A DNA stretch of 64,000 bases, taken from assembly GCF_003026105.1 (NCBI RefSeq), contig NZ_PYNW01000018.1:1-64000 (forward strand). Direction: 5' to 3'. Below are positions 52,022 through 63,449 of this stretch, piece by piece. The position numbers and the translations under genes are program-made. This stretch comes from Photobacterium sp. GB-56 (GTDB lineage Bacteria > Pseudomonadota > Gammaproteobacteria > Enterobacterales > Vibrionaceae). The notes under the pieces are model-generated. The model ran no database searches. It saw nothing but the letters and a program-made list of their open reading frames with translations, and had not been told where the DNA came from. Numbering within the stretch: the stretch's first letter is position 1; the number at the start of each line of letters is the position of its first letter.

Positions 52022-53656
52022 TTACTTCGCTTTTTTACTGCTGTGTAAGCCTTTTTTCTCAAGGGCACGGAAAATAATCGTTTGCTGGATCAGTGTAACG
52101 ATGTTTGACACTAACCAGTAAAGTACTAGACCTGAAGGGAAGAACAGGAAGAAGAAAGTAAACATAACCGGCATAAAGGTCATGATCTTCTGCTGCATAG
52201 GGTCTGTCACTGTTGACGGACTCATCTTCTGGATAAAGAACATAGTGATACCCATTAAGATAGGTAGCACGTAGTACGGGTCTTGTGCTGACAAGTCATG
52301 GATCCAACCGAAGAATGGCGCGTGACGCAATTCAACCGATTCCATTAATGCCCAGTACAGTGCAATGAAGATTGGCATCTGTAGTAAGATAGGAAGACAG
52401 CCACCCAGTGGGTTAACTTTCTCTTTCTTGTACAGTTCCATCATCTCTTGGCTTTGACGTTGACGGTCATCACCTAGACGCTCGCGCATTGCTTGGATCT
52501 TAGGCTGAAGCATACGCATTTTAGCCATCGACGTGTATTGCGCTTTTGTTAGTGGATACATCGCACCACGAACGATAAACGTTAGGATGATGATTGCAAT
52601 ACCCCAGTTACCCACAAGGCTATGGATAAATGATAACAGCTTGTGTAGCGGGCTAGCAATGAACCATAACCAACCGTAATCAACTGTTAGGTTAAGGTTC
52701 TTCGCCGTTGCAGCCATTTCGTTTTGTAGCTTAGGACCGACCCAAAGTGTTGCTTTGATTTCTTTACTCTTACCAGGTGCAATTGTTTCGATTGGCATGC
52801 GTACACCAATATAGCCGTTACCGTTGCTAGTTGTAGAGTAAACTTGAGACGTTTGATCTGCGCCATCGCGTGGGATCCAAGCAGAAACAAAGTAGTGTTG
52901 CATGATAGCAACCCAACCTTCGTTCGCAGCAACATCAAGGTTCTTCTCCTTCATGTCGTCGAAACTGTATTTCTTGTACTTAGTATCGTTTGCAGAATAT
53001 GCGCCACCAAGGTAAGTAGGCATAGTTAGGCTACCGCCTGAATCACTTAGCTTATGACGAAGCTGTGCATACATCTGCACGCTTGCTGCTTTATCAGTGT
53101 TGTTCGCAACGGTGTAATCAACGTTAACAGCGTAATCATTACGCTTAAGAACAAATGTTTTAGTGTAATTGATGCCATCTTTAGTAAATGTCATCGGTAC
53201 ACGTAATTCATTTTGATCAGGACCCATTACAAAGTCTTTTGCTGTTACGCTGTATTGCGCACGGCCACCTTGTTGAGAATCAGCACCATTCGGGCCGATT
53301 AAACCTGATTGTGCAATGTATTCATGACCATCTGTATCATTAAGCAGTACAAACGGGTCTTTTGAATCGAGTGTGTTGTTGTATTTTAGCAGCTTAGCAT
53401 CAACTACATCACCACCAAGCGTATCGACTGTTAATTCCAGTACATTCGTTTTTATGGTAATTAAGTTTTGTGAGCTAGTTTGATCAGTTAGAGGCTGACC
53501 TTCAGCAGAATGTGACGGGATATCACTGTTTTGTGTCGATTGTTGCGCTACACCTTGGCTTTGAGGCTTAGGGGTTTTGTCAGCATTCCATTGTTGAAAT
53601 AATAAGAATGAGACAAAAAGTAGGGCAATTAACAGAATATTACGTTGGGAACCCAT
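52022..53656 (-). CDS. yidC: membrane protein insertase YidC
   Basis: Inserts and folds inner-membrane proteins, alone or with SecYEG; F0 subunit c, encoded in this window, is a classic client. The 544-residue protein (E. coli 548) has an N-terminal anchor ([17 protein letters not shown]), a linker, the periplasmic P1 beta-super-sandwich (about 60-325), and the five-helix core with [20 protein letters not shown] and the C-terminal GLHSSKKAK. 2 nt after yidD. Confidence 0.98.
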   Translation of the reverse strand: MGSQRNILLIALLFVSFLLFQQWNADKTPKPQSQGVAQQSTQNSDIPSHSAEGQPLTDQTSSQNLITIKTNVLELTVDTLGGDVVDAKLLKYNNTLDSKDPFVLLNDTDGHEYIAQSGLIGPNGADSQQGGRAQYSVTAKDFVMGPDQNELRVPMTFTKDGINYTKTFVLKRNDYAVNVDYTVANNTDKAASVQMYAQLRHKLSDSGGSLTMPTYLGGAYSANDTKYKKYSFDDMKEKNLDVAANEGWVAIMQHYFVSAWIPRDGADQTSQVYSTTSNGNGYIGVRMPIETIAPGKSKEIKATLWVGPKLQNEMAATAKNLNLTVDYGWLWFIASPLHKLLSFIHSLVGNWGIAIIILTFIVRGAMYPLTKAQYTSMAKMRMLQPKIQAMRERLGDDRQRQSQEMMELYKKEKVNPLGGCLPILLQMPIFIALYWALMESVELRHAPFFGWIHDLSAQDPYYVLPILMGITMFFIQKMSPSTVTDPMQQKIMTFMPVMFTFFFLFFPSGLVLYWLVSNIVTLIQQTIIFRALEKKGLHSSKKAK

Positions 53657-53658
53657 AG

Positions 53659-53916
53659 TTAATGTTCTCTGTCGTTATGCTTAGTAGGCGGAACGGGGTC
53701 GTAACCACCGTCATTTAAAGGATGACATTTTAATAGACGTTTCGCCGCTAACCAACAACCTTTTAGCGCTCCATGCGTTTTTACAGCTTCGATCGCATAT
53801 TGAGAGCAGGTCGGAGTGAAACGACATCGTGGCCCAAGGAGAGGACTGATTGCCATTTGGTAAAAGCGGACTAGTCCAACGACTAGCCACGCGAAGGGCG
53901 AGACAGGCGATGCCAT
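53659..53916 (-). CDS. yidD: membrane protein insertion efficiency factor YidD
   Basis: An 85-residue protein with the family core [21 protein letters not shown] in two parts, [15 protein letters not shown] and NDGGYDPVP; three conserved Cys. An amphipathic N-terminal helix attaches it to the inner membrane. Its first 34 nt overlap the end of rnpA and it ends 2 nt before yidC, the standard rpmH-rnpA-yidD-yidC packing. Confidence 0.95.
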   Translation of the reverse strand: MASPVSPFAWLVVGLVRFYQMAISPLLGPRCRFTPTCSQYAIEAVKTHGALKGCWLAAKRLLKCHPLNDGGYDPVPPTKHNDREH

Positions 53917-54239
53917 AACTTATCTAACAACTTGAAGAGTTCTTCGTTGCTCAACTCGTTAGCTGATTTCTTTGCAATCACTACGAAGTCTTTTGCTGGA
54001 AGCTGATGTTGTTTCAGACGAAAACTTTCACGCACAATGCGTTTAAAGCGATTTCTATCTACAGCAGTTTTAATCTGTTTTTTTGGAACAGCCAGACCAA
54101 GACGGGGGCAGTTTAGTTCGTTAGAACGGGCAAGAATAGTTAAGTGAGGAGAGCCAGCACGATGAGCTTGCTGGAAGACAGTTTTATAATGTTCGGGAGT
54201 TAACAAGCGTAACTCCCGAGAAAAAGCGTAGTTCTTCAA
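53883..54239 (-). CDS. rnpA: ribonuclease P protein component
   Basis: The 118-residue basic subunit that supports RNase P RNA in tRNA 5' maturation. The RNR signature is [14 protein letters not shown] (around 60-73), preceded by RLGLAVPKK. Normal length. 15 nt after rpmH. Confidence 0.97.
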   Translation of the reverse strand: MKNYAFSRELRLLTPEHYKTVFQQAHRAGSPHLTILARSNELNCPRLGLAVPKKQIKTAVDRNRFKRIVRESFRLKQHQLPAKDFVVIAKKSANELSNEELFKLLDKLWHRLSRPSRG

Positions 54240-54254
54240 AATAATCGTCGATGA

Positions 54255-54392
54255 TTACTTAGAAAGACGCTTACGGCCTTTAGCGCGACGTGCATTGATT
54301 GTTGCACGACCGTTCTTAGTAGCCATGCGAGCACGGAAACCGTGAGTACGCTTACGCTTAAGAACAGTTGGTTGGAAAGTACGTTTAGACAT
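54255..54392 (-). CDS. rpmH: 50S ribosomal protein L34
   Basis: A 45-residue, very basic protein: [20 protein letters not shown] ... [20 protein letters not shown]. It matches L34 over its full length with one extra Ser after Met compared with the 44-residue forms. Preceded by AAGGTAAC and two promoters. First gene of rpmH-rnpA-yidD-yidC. Confidence 0.97.
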   Translation of the reverse strand: MSKRTFQPTVLKRKRTHGFRARMATKNGRATINARRAKGRKRLSK

Positions 54393-54480
54393 TTTGTTAC
54401 CTTAAATTAACTGATCAGTTTTTAAGTGTGTTACCAGTCTTTGACTTAAATTAGTCAAACACCTCTAACAAAGAGGCGGA

Positions 54481-54569
54481 ATTGTAATCACTGACTAACA
54501 AAGAGTCAATAAATATACGTGTAACTGGCAACGGGCGCTGCATTATACTTTTTATTAGCCGAAGTTCAA
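54481..54569 (-). promoter_or_regulatory. tandem promoters of rpmH-rnpA-yidD-yidC
   Basis: Minus strand. Proximal: -35 TTGACT (54504-54509), 17 nt, -10 TACAAT (54481-54486). Distal: -35 TTGAAC (54564-54569), 16 nt, -10 TATAAT (54542-54547). Both are near consensus, as expected for ribosomal protein expression. An imperfect repeat GTTTGACTAATTTAAGTCAAAG lies in the leader (around 54437-54459) and could fold. Confidence 0.78.
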
Positions 54570-54596
54570 GGATCCTTATTGGATCTCAATTTGTGT

Positions 54597-54935
54597 TCAG
54601 AACGCTTGTGGCCGTAGATCCTTAGGTTGACTGAAGATCTGGTGTGGTGGTCCTTGCTCGACAAATTCGCCGTCAGCGATGAAGATCACGCTATCGGCGA
54701 CTTCACGGGAAAACTGTAATTTATGAGTACTGATCAACATGGTTTGCTGTTGTTGCGCTAATTGTTTGATCAAGCTTAATACCTCATTTACCCATAGGGG
54801 GATCCAACACTGATGTTGGCTCATCAAGTAACAATCATTCAGCGTCTAATGCCATTGCTTGACCAATGCTTATACGTTGTTGTTAACCGCCTAAGAGTGC
54901 TGCTGGATAAGCGTTGGTTTCGATCACCCCCTATT
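54597..54935 (-). pseudogene. polar amino-acid ABC transporter ATPase remnant
   Basis: The C-terminal half of a GlnQ/HisP-type ATPase. Reading the minus strand: ...NAYPAALLGG, a TAA where the signature needs Gln, QQRISIGQAMALDAE, a TGA, LLLDEPTSVLDP, then a one-base insertion in a run of five C (54797-54801) shifts the frame to PLWVNEVLSLIKQLAQQQQ ... STHKLQFSREVADSVIF ... EQGPPHQIFSQPKD. The Walker A half is deleted. Two stops plus a frameshift make this certainly non-functional. Confidence 0.9.
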
Positions 54936-55062
54936 ATAATTGCAGCACGAATACTTTCAGACATGTAAGCGGCATAATGCAGGCTAAGACTCATCACGGC
55001 TGCGCTAAATGCATCTAGCCCGACCAAGCTTGGCATGATCTGAGGTAAGCCGTTATCAAACC
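54936..55062 (-). pseudogene. polar amino-acid ABC transporter permease remnant
   Basis: About 42 codons (NGLPQIMPSLVGLDAFSAAV, MSLSLHYAAYMSESIRAAI) match the middle of a HisM/GlnP-type permease, including the part of the cytoplasmic coupling loop that precedes the conserved glycine. Everything before and after is missing: it joins directly to a binding-protein fragment upstream and to the ATPase fragment downstream. Confidence 0.82.
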
Positions 55063-55068
55063 CTTTGG

Positions 55069-55336
55069 TTGAAATAGTATCAATACGCCCTGTTTATCAT
55101 TGTCCAAACAATCCAGAGAAACTTGCGATAACAAATTTAACCTTATAGTCATTACGTTGACTTATCTCATGCCATAGGTCGACTTCAAATCCCTGTAATT
55201 TGTTGTTACTAACAAATGTAAAAGGGAAATGACGTCCTGACATACCGACTTTTACCATAGTTTCTGCCATAACGCTGGTGGTAGAACATGCAACCAGCGT
55301 TATGGCAACCATGGTCGGTGTAATCCCATTTTTCAT
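55069..55336 (-). pseudogene. amino-acid ABC transporter substrate-binding protein remnant
   Basis: It starts with an intact ATG and signal peptide (TPTMVAITLVACSTTSVMA, about 6-24), then the SBP_bac_3 N-lobe (VGMSGRHFPFTFVSNNKLQG, FEVDLWHEISQR, SFSGLFG), two stops (TGA TAA) and, in the same frame, TGRIDTIS before the homology breaks off into permease sequence. About 90 of roughly 250 residues remain. The promoter region may still be active. Confidence 0.88.
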
Positions 55337-55801
55337 TCGATATTTACCTTTTATTCGTCGTGTTTTATGTGCGTAATCAATTCTGCCTTGGCACTAAATA
55401 ATAATTAACAGCTATCTGAAATAACTATTTGTTTAATTGCTAGCATATTACCGTGTGTCATCATGTCTTTTTTGTATGTCTGAGCGAGGAAATTGATAGA
55501 AAAGGTTACCCACAATGAAAACTTTTCCCTGTGGATGATAATTGGCGATGATAAAATGGTCATTCTTAAGTAAAAATAGCATTAAACGGGGAATGAAAGA
55601 CTTATCTTTGTGCTAGCTGTGTTAATATAGCTGTGGGTAATGGTGGGTTAATTTGTGCTGATCTTACATCTTGTTGTGCGATCTATGTGCATAAGTTCGA
55701 TCTTATTCACTGGATCTGCGATCTCTTTACTGGTGATCCTTGTTCAGCGAGTATAAAATTATCTTCCTTTTATGTTTTGTTTATTCAGTGTGGAGTCTAC
55801 C
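55337..55801 (+). promoter_or_regulatory. dnaA upstream region with DnaA boxes and GATC cluster
   Basis: About 465 bp. DnaA-box-like sites: TTACCCACA (55505-55513), TGTGGATGA (55530-55538), TGTGGGTAA (55632-55640), and TGTGCATAA (55686-55694, fits TTWTNCACA inverted). Six GATC sites fall within 55660-55738. This suggests DnaA autoregulation and SeqA sequestration of the dnaA promoter. I could not fix one -35/-10 pair; TTGTGC/TTAATATAG-like sequence around 55610-55630 is a candidate. Confidence 0.7.
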
Positions 55802-57208
55802 TTGTCATCTTCGCTATGGTTGCAGTGCCTTCAACGCCTTCAAGAAGAACTCCCTGCGACAGAATTCAGTATGTGGCTACGTCCGCTTCAGGCTGAATTA
55901 AATGATCATACTTTGACATTATTTGCTCCTAATCGATTTGTATTAGATTGGGTTCGCGATAAATATCTTAATAACATCAATCGTCTACTTAATGAGTTTT
56001 GTGGTGCAGATGCACCGAGCCTGCATTTTGAAGTTGGGAGCAAACCTGTTGCAGCACCGCCGCAGCCAGTTGCGCCTCCTGTTTTTACTTTGCCAAAATC
56101 AAAACCTGAAGTAGAACCTCAACCAGCCGTCCACCATGAGCCAGCGTCTGCGCCTTCTCCGGTGCAAAATGAATCGCCAGGTGGATACCGTTCTAACGTC
56201 AACCCAAAACATAATTTTAATAATTTTGTTGAAGGTAAATCTAACCAGTTAGGTTTAGCGGCGTGTCGTCAGGTATCTGATAATCCGGGAGCGGCGTATA
56301 ATCCATTGTTTTTATATGGCGGTACCGGGTTAGGTAAAACGCACCTATTGCATGCGGTCGGTAATGCGATTGCTAACCGTAAACCGAACGCCAAAGTGGT
56401 TTACATGCATTCAGAACGTTTTGTGCAGGATATGGTCAAAGCCTTACAAAATAATGCGATTGAAGAGTTTAAACGTTATTACCGTAGCGTTGATGCATTA
56501 TTGATTGATGATATTCAATTCTTTGCTAATAAAGAGCGTTCTCAAGAAGAGTTCTTCCATACCTTTAATGCGTTATTAGAAGGTAATCAGCAAATCATTT
56601 TGACTTCAGATCGTTACCCGCGTGAAATTAACGGGGTTGAGGATCGATTAAAATCACGTTTTGGTTGGGGTTTAACGGTGGCAATTGAGCCGCCAGAGCT
56701 TGAAACACGCGTTGCTATTTTAATGAAGAAGGCGGAAGATCATAATATTCGTCTGGCTGATGAAGTGGCGTTCTTTATTGCTAAGCGTCTTCGTTCAAAT
56801 GTCCGCGAATTAGAAGGGGCATTGAACCGTGTTATTGCCAATGCAAACTTCACTGGTCGTGCGATCACGATTGATTTTGTTCGTGAAGCATTGCGTGACT
56901 TACTAGCACTGCAAGAAAAGCTGGTCACGATAGATAATATTCAGAAGACTGTTGCTGAATACTATAAAATAAAGATGGCAGATATGTTGTCTAAGCGTCG
57001 TTCTCGCAGTGTTGCACGTCCTCGTCAGATGGCAATGGCACTGGCAAAAGAATTGACCAACCACAGTCTTCCTGAGATCGGTGATGCTTTTGGTGGTCGC
57101 GATCATACTACCGTGCTTCATGCTTGCCGTAAGATCGAGCAACTGCGTGAAGAGAGCCACGATATTAAAGAAGATTATTCAAACCTAATTAGAACATTGT
57201 CGTCTTGA
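55802..57208 (+). CDS. dnaA: chromosomal replication initiator protein DnaA
   Basis: Binds DnaA boxes and melts oriC, 10 kb away. Start is TTG at 55802: GGAG at 55793-55796 precedes it and the protein then begins [20 protein letters not shown], as in V. cholerae; the longer in-frame ATG at 55772 lacks support. The 468 residues show domain I (1-80), a Pro-rich linker (80-130), AAA+ domain III with Walker A GGTGLGKT at 173-180 and LIDDIQFF, and domain IV with the box-binding [15 protein letters not shown]. dnaN starts 1 nt after the stop. Confidence 0.97.
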   Translation: MSSSLWLQCLQRLQEELPATEFSMWLRPLQAELNDHTLTLFAPNRFVLDWVRDKYLNNINRLLNEFCGADAPSLHFEVGSKPVAAPPQPVAPPVFTLPKSKPEVEPQPAVHHEPASAPSPVQNESPGGYRSNVNPKHNFNNFVEGKSNQLGLAACRQVSDNPGAAYNPLFLYGGTGLGKTHLLHAVGNAIANRKPNAKVVYMHSERFVQDMVKALQNNAIEEFKRYYRSVDALLIDDIQFFANKERSQEEFFHTFNALLEGNQQIILTSDRYPREINGVEDRLKSRFGWGLTVAIEPPELETRVAILMKKAEDHNIRLADEVAFFIAKRLRSNVRELEGALNRVIANANFTGRAITIDFVREALRDLLALQEKLVTIDNIQKTVAEYYKIKMADMLSKRRSRSVARPRQMAMALAKELTNHSLPEIGDAFGGRDHTTVLHACRKIEQLREESHDIKEDYSNLIRTLSS

Positions 57209-57209
57209 T

Positions 57210-58310
57210 ATGAAATTTACCGTCGAACGCGAATATTTATTAAAGCCTTTACAACAAGTTGCTGCGGCACTTGGTGGTCGTCCATCATTGCCTATTTTAG
57301 GTAATATCTTGTTGAAAGTAGAAGATGGTTGCTTGTCGATGACGGGTACCGATCTTGAAGTTGAACTTATCGCCAAGGTTGCCCTTGAAGGGGATTATGA
57401 ATCCGGTACGGTTACTGTACCTTCTCGTAAGTTCCTCGATATTTGTCGTGGTTTACCAAGTAATGCCACTATCTCGGTGAGTTACGAAGGTGATCGCGTA
57501 CTTATTCGTTCAAGCCGTAGCCGTTATACATTAACCACACTGCCTGCTGCTGATTTCCCAAATATTGAAGATTGGCAAAGCGAAGTTGAATTTACGCTTG
57601 AACAAGGCCGTATGCGTCAGTTGATTGATAGCACGCAGTTTTCAATGGCTAACCAAGATGTTCGTTACTACTTAAATGGTATGTTGTTTGAAACTGATGG
57701 TCAGCATTTACGATCAGTCGCAACTGACGGCCACCGTATGGCGGTGTGTGCGATTGATACAGGTCATGAATTACCAACGAAGCAAATTATCGTACCGCGT
57801 AAAGGGGTATTAGAGTTGGTTCGTCTATTTGATAACCCCGAATCGTTAGTCAACATTCAAATTGGTAATTCAAATATTCGCGCGACAGTGAACAACTTTG
57901 TCTTCACATCTAAATTAGTTGATGGACGTTTCCCTGATTATCGTCGCGTTATGCCACAAAATAGCACTAAGTTTGTTGAAGCTGGCTGTGAAGATATGCG
58001 TAATGCATTTGCTCGTGCGGCGATTTTATCAAACGAAAAATTCCGTGGTGTGCGGGTTAACTTGTCTAATGGTGAGATGCGTATTACCGCAAACAACCCA
58101 GAGCAAGAAGAAGCGGAAGAGTTTCTTGATGTTGATTACCAAGGCGATAGCTTAGAAATTGGTTTTAACGTGAGCTACGTGTTGGATGTATTAAACACCC
58201 TTAAATGCGATCAAGTTCGTTTGTCATTATCTGATGCTAATGCGCCGTCGTTAATTGAAGATGCCACTAACGATGAAGCCATGTATGTGGTGATGCCTAT
58301 CAGACTATAG
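57210..58310 (+). CDS. dnaN: DNA polymerase III sliding clamp (beta)
   Basis: The 366-residue three-domain clamp (E. coli 366). Typical blocks: [38 protein letters not shown] around 172-181, [16 protein letters not shown] and the C-terminal MYVVMPIRL that forms the peptide-binding pocket. It starts 1 nt after dnaA and ends 2 nt before recF, a tightly coupled operon. Confidence 0.98.
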   Translation: MKFTVEREYLLKPLQQVAAALGGRPSLPILGNILLKVEDGCLSMTGTDLEVELIAKVALEGDYESGTVTVPSRKFLDICRGLPSNATISVSYEGDRVLIRSSRSRYTLTTLPAADFPNIEDWQSEVEFTLEQGRMRQLIDSTQFSMANQDVRYYLNGMLFETDGQHLRSVATDGHRMAVCAIDTGHELPTKQIIVPRKGVLELVRLFDNPESLVNIQIGNSNIRATVNNFVFTSKLVDGRFPDYRRVMPQNSTKFVEAGCEDMRNAFARAAILSNEKFRGVRVNLSNGEMRITANNPEQEEAEEFLDVDYQGDSLEIGFNVSYVLDVLNTLKCDQVRLSLSDANAPSLIEDATNDEAMYVVMPIRL

Positions 58311-58312
58311 GT

Positions 58313-59395
58313 ATGGCACTTACTCGTTTGATGGTGCACGACTTTCGTAATATTGCATCGTGCGATTTAGCATTAGCTGCTGGTTTTAACTTTTTAGTGG
58401 GTGCTAACGGTAGTGGCAAAACCAGTGTATTGGAAGCTATCCATTACTTAGGTCATGGGCGTTCGTTCCGTAGCCACTTAACGAGCAGAGTGATCCGTCA
58501 TGAACAGGCCGAGCTGTTTATTCATGGTCGAGTAGTTGATAACCAAACTCAGTTAATGCTGCCGATTGGGATCAACAAAAAACGTGATGGGACAACTGAC
58601 GTTAAAATAGCAGGGGAGTCCAATCAAAAATTGGCACAACTTGCGCAGATTTTGCCATTACAGTTGATAACCCCTGAAGGATTTGATTTATTAATCGGCG
58701 GTCCTAAATACCGCCGAGCGTTTATCGATTGGGGTGTGTTTCATGTTGAACCTAAGTTCTATAATGCATGGGCGCGCTTAAAGCGATTAACCAAACAACG
58801 TAATGCCTTATTAAAAACTGCCCGCAGTTATCGAGAGCTCAGTTACTGGGATCAAGAGCTTGCCTTATTGGCAGAAGAAATAAGTGTATGGCGTAAAGAT
58901 TACATTTCTGCGGTAAAAGAAAAAGCCGCAGAGATATTTCAGGTTTTTCTCCCTGAATTTGATATTCAACTCGGCTTTTACCGAGGCTGGGAAAAAGAAA
59001 CACCTTATGCTGAGTTGTTGCAGCGCAATTTTGAACGTGATTGCCAACTCGGCTATACCGTAAGTGGGCCACATAAAGCTGATTTACGGATAAAGGTTGC
59101 CGGTACGCCTGTTGAGGACGTGTTGTCTCGTGGACAACTGAAATTGATGGTGTGTGCTTTGCGCTTAGCGCAAGGTTTACATCTTACAGAAGCGACTGGC
59201 AAACAATGTATTTACCTTATTGATGATTTTGCTTCCGAATTGGATAGCCACAGGCGAGCGTTGCTAGCGCAACGATTAAAGGAAACGAACGCCCAAGTCT
59301 TTATCAGTGCTATTAGTGACGATCAAGTTGCCGATATGCTTGATGAAAATGGCAAGTTGTTCCATGTGGAACACGGTAAAATAACCGCAGGATAA
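58313..59395 (+). CDS. recF: recombination and replication repair protein RecF
   Basis: SMC-like ATPase that helps load RecA at gaps. The 360-residue protein has Walker [15 protein letters not shown] (around 30-43), the ABC-type signature [18 protein letters not shown] (around 267-284) and Walker [12 protein letters not shown]. The 3' end contains a near-consensus parS site at 59358-59373. gyrB follows after 19 nt. Confidence 0.96.
   Translation: MALTRLMVHDFRNIASCDLALAAGFNFLVGANGSGKTSVLEAIHYLGHGRSFRSHLTSRVIRHEQAELFIHGRVVDNQTQLMLPIGINKKRDGTTDVKIAGESNQKLAQLAQILPLQLITPEGFDLLIGGPKYRRAFIDWGVFHVEPKFYNAWARLKRLTKQRNALLKTARSYRELSYWDQELALLAEEISVWRKDYISAVKEKAAEIFQVFLPEFDIQLGFYRGWEKETPYAELLQRNFERDCQLGYTVSGPHKADLRIKVAGTPVEDVLSRGQLKLMVCALRLAQGLHLTEATGKQCIYLIDDFASELDSHRRALLAQRLKETNAQVFISAISDDQVADMLDENGKLFHVEHGKITAG
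59358..59373. other. parS: candidate parS site within recF
   Basis: TGTTCCATGTGGAACA differs at one base from the parS form TGTTCCACGTGGAACA (consensus TGTTNCACGTGNAACA). Its coding context (KLFHVEHG) does not preclude a dual role. Confidence 0.6.
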
Positions 59396-59399
59396 TTAA

Positions 59400-61832
<2,433 letters not shown>

Positions 61833-61864
61833 CACAAACGTATAGTTTGGCTTTCAAGCTCAAT

Positions 61865-61896
61865 AAAAACGCCGCTAGTGATAGCGGCGTTTTTTA
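61865..61896. terminator. bidirectional terminator gyrB / avtA
   Basis: CGCCGCTA-GTGA-TAGCGGCG (61870-61889) with A4 to the left and T6 to the right. Confidence 0.9.
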
Positions 61897-61921
61897 TTTA
61901 TCCATATTAACTAAAAAGTGG

Positions 61922-63169
61922 TTATTCTGCGTAAGCTTTAGCGACTTCTTCTGCAATAATCGTAATACCACGCTGCATTGCTTCATCATCTTGGACATAG
62001 TTCATGCGTAAGCATTCATGGCTATGTGCCCACTCATCTTGTAATCCGATAAAGAAATATTCACCAGGCACGATCAGTACACCACGTTGTTTTAAGCGTT
62101 GATACAGTACTTTCGTGGTGATCGGTAAATCTTCAAACCATAGCCATAAGAAGATAGCGCCTTCAGGTTTGTGAATTTTAAATCGAGGATCGGGGATAGC
62201 TTGGCGCAGTAATTCAACGGCGCGTTGCACCTTCTGATGATAAAACGGCTTAATCACGTTTTGGCTCAGTGGTAATAGTTCTTGCTGGTGGATCATTTTC
62301 GTTGCCACCGCAGGGCCAATACTACCAGGCGCTAAGTTGACGATACCATTGATGTTAGACAAAGCAGTAACCATGGCTTCATTGGCAATCACGATACCGC
62401 ATCGGACACCGGGTAACCCAAGTTTGGATAAGCTCATACACAGAATGGTGTTGTGATCCCAAAACGGTGTTACCTCTTCAAAGATAATATCAGGGAAGGG
62501 TAAGCCGTAAGCATTGTCGATAATTAATGGGATCTGGTGCTCTTTAGCCAGTGCTGCTAAATGTTCAATTTCTTTATCTGTAAGTACATTGCCAGTCGGG
62601 TTAGTAGGACGAGAAGCACAAATTGCTGCGATGCTGTCATCGATGACGAGTTTGCTAAAATCGATATGGTATTTAAAAAAGCCATCATCCAACATGCTGA
62701 TCGTAGGTTGGTACGAGATAAACATATCAGGGCTTAAACCGGCATCTGCGTAACCAATGTATTCTGGCGATAACGGCAGTAATATTTTCTTCTTTTTGCC
62801 ATTTTCAAATTCACCTGCCAGCAAGTTAAATAAACTAAAGAATGCACTTTGGCTGCCATTGGTTAAGACAATATTTTTCGAACTAATTTCCCAACCGTAT
62901 TGTTGCTGTAACAGTGCAGCAAGCGCATCTAGAAAGCGATCTTTACCTTGTGGGCCATCATAGTTAGTCATCGACGCGGTAAGCTCACCTGTAATTGCCA
63001 TGTCTTTTAATAGCTCGGTAAAGTAGTGATTCATGGCTGGGATTTGCGCTGGATTTCCACCACCGAGCATGATGGCATTGGGATTGGTGAGTCCATTGTT
63101 GAGATCTTGCATTAATAGAGTGATCCCAGAATCACCTGCAAACTTATTACCAAAGCGCGAAAAGTCCAT
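61922..63169 (-). CDS. avtA: valine-pyruvate aminotransferase AvtA
   Basis: PLP fold-type I aminotransferase of 415 residues that interconverts valine + pyruvate with 2-oxoisovalerate + alanine. Diagnostic start MDFSRFGNKFAGDSGITLLM, NGSQSAFFSLFNLLAGE, the substrate-side NPTGNVL, and the PLP lysine in MSLSKLGLPGVRCGIV (around 247-262). Complete. It complements IlvE in branched-chain metabolism. Confidence 0.94.
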   Translation of the reverse strand: MDFSRFGNKFAGDSGITLLMQDLNNGLTNPNAIMLGGGNPAQIPAMNHYFTELLKDMAITGELTASMTNYDGPQGKDRFLDALAALLQQQYGWEISSKNIVLTNGSQSAFFSLFNLLAGEFENGKKKKILLPLSPEYIGYADAGLSPDMFISYQPTISMLDDGFFKYHIDFSKLVIDDSIAAICASRPTNPTGNVLTDKEIEHLAALAKEHQIPLIIDNAYGLPFPDIIFEEVTPFWDHNTILCMSLSKLGLPGVRCGIVIANEAMVTALSNINGIVNLAPGSIGPAVATKMIHQQELLPLSQNVIKPFYHQKVQRAVELLRQAIPDPRFKIHKPEGAIFLWLWFEDLPITTKVLYQRLKQRGVLIVPGEYFFIGLQDEWAHSHECLRMNYVQDDEAMQRGITIIAEEVAKAYAE

Positions 63170-63360
63170 TACGTTTACAACCTCAGTGTCGATATTTAGT
63201 TCTTGATGTAAGTGCTATCAATATGATGGCTTATTGAGCGTAACATAACGTATTGTTCGGTTCAGAAAAAGTTGAAATATTATCGGTTGGTGATGGTCGG
63301 TGCTGTGGATTTCACTGTATATCAAGGTGGTTGTACGCGTACTTAATATAAGTAAAAAGA

Positions 63361-63376
63361 TGTTCCACATGAAACA
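63361..63376. other. parS: candidate parS site
   Basis: TGTTCCACATGAAACA matches the parS consensus TGTTNCACGTGAAACA at all but one base (A for G at the centre). It is intergenic, 4 kb from the recF site and 21 kb from parAB. Confidence 0.65.
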
Positions 63377-63403
63377 ATAGATAAGATACAGCAGAATCAA
63401 GGC

Positions 63404-63433
63404 GAAAAAAAACCACGCCGGAGCGTGGTTTTT
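63404..63433 (-). terminator. terminator of glyS
   Basis: CCACGC-CGGA-GCGTGG (63413-63428) followed by eight T on the minus strand, 22 nt after the glyS stop. Confidence 0.87.
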
Positions 63434-63449
63434 AATAACGTCAGTAACC

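Larger units (their letters stand above)
63170..63449. other. intergenic region avtA / glyS
   Basis: 280 bp. It contains the avtA promoter side, a candidate parS site (63361-63376) and the glyS terminator. No further gene is seen. Confidence 0.6.

Noticed and set aside
54839-55036. A 65-codon frame that could be called a small protein
   Set aside because: It is a permease fragment running out of frame into ATPase remnants, so it is part of the pseudogene block.
55633-55896. An 87-codon frame overlapping the start of dnaA
   Set aside because: It overlaps the dnaA 5' end in another frame, crosses the DnaA-box/GATC region and resembles no family.
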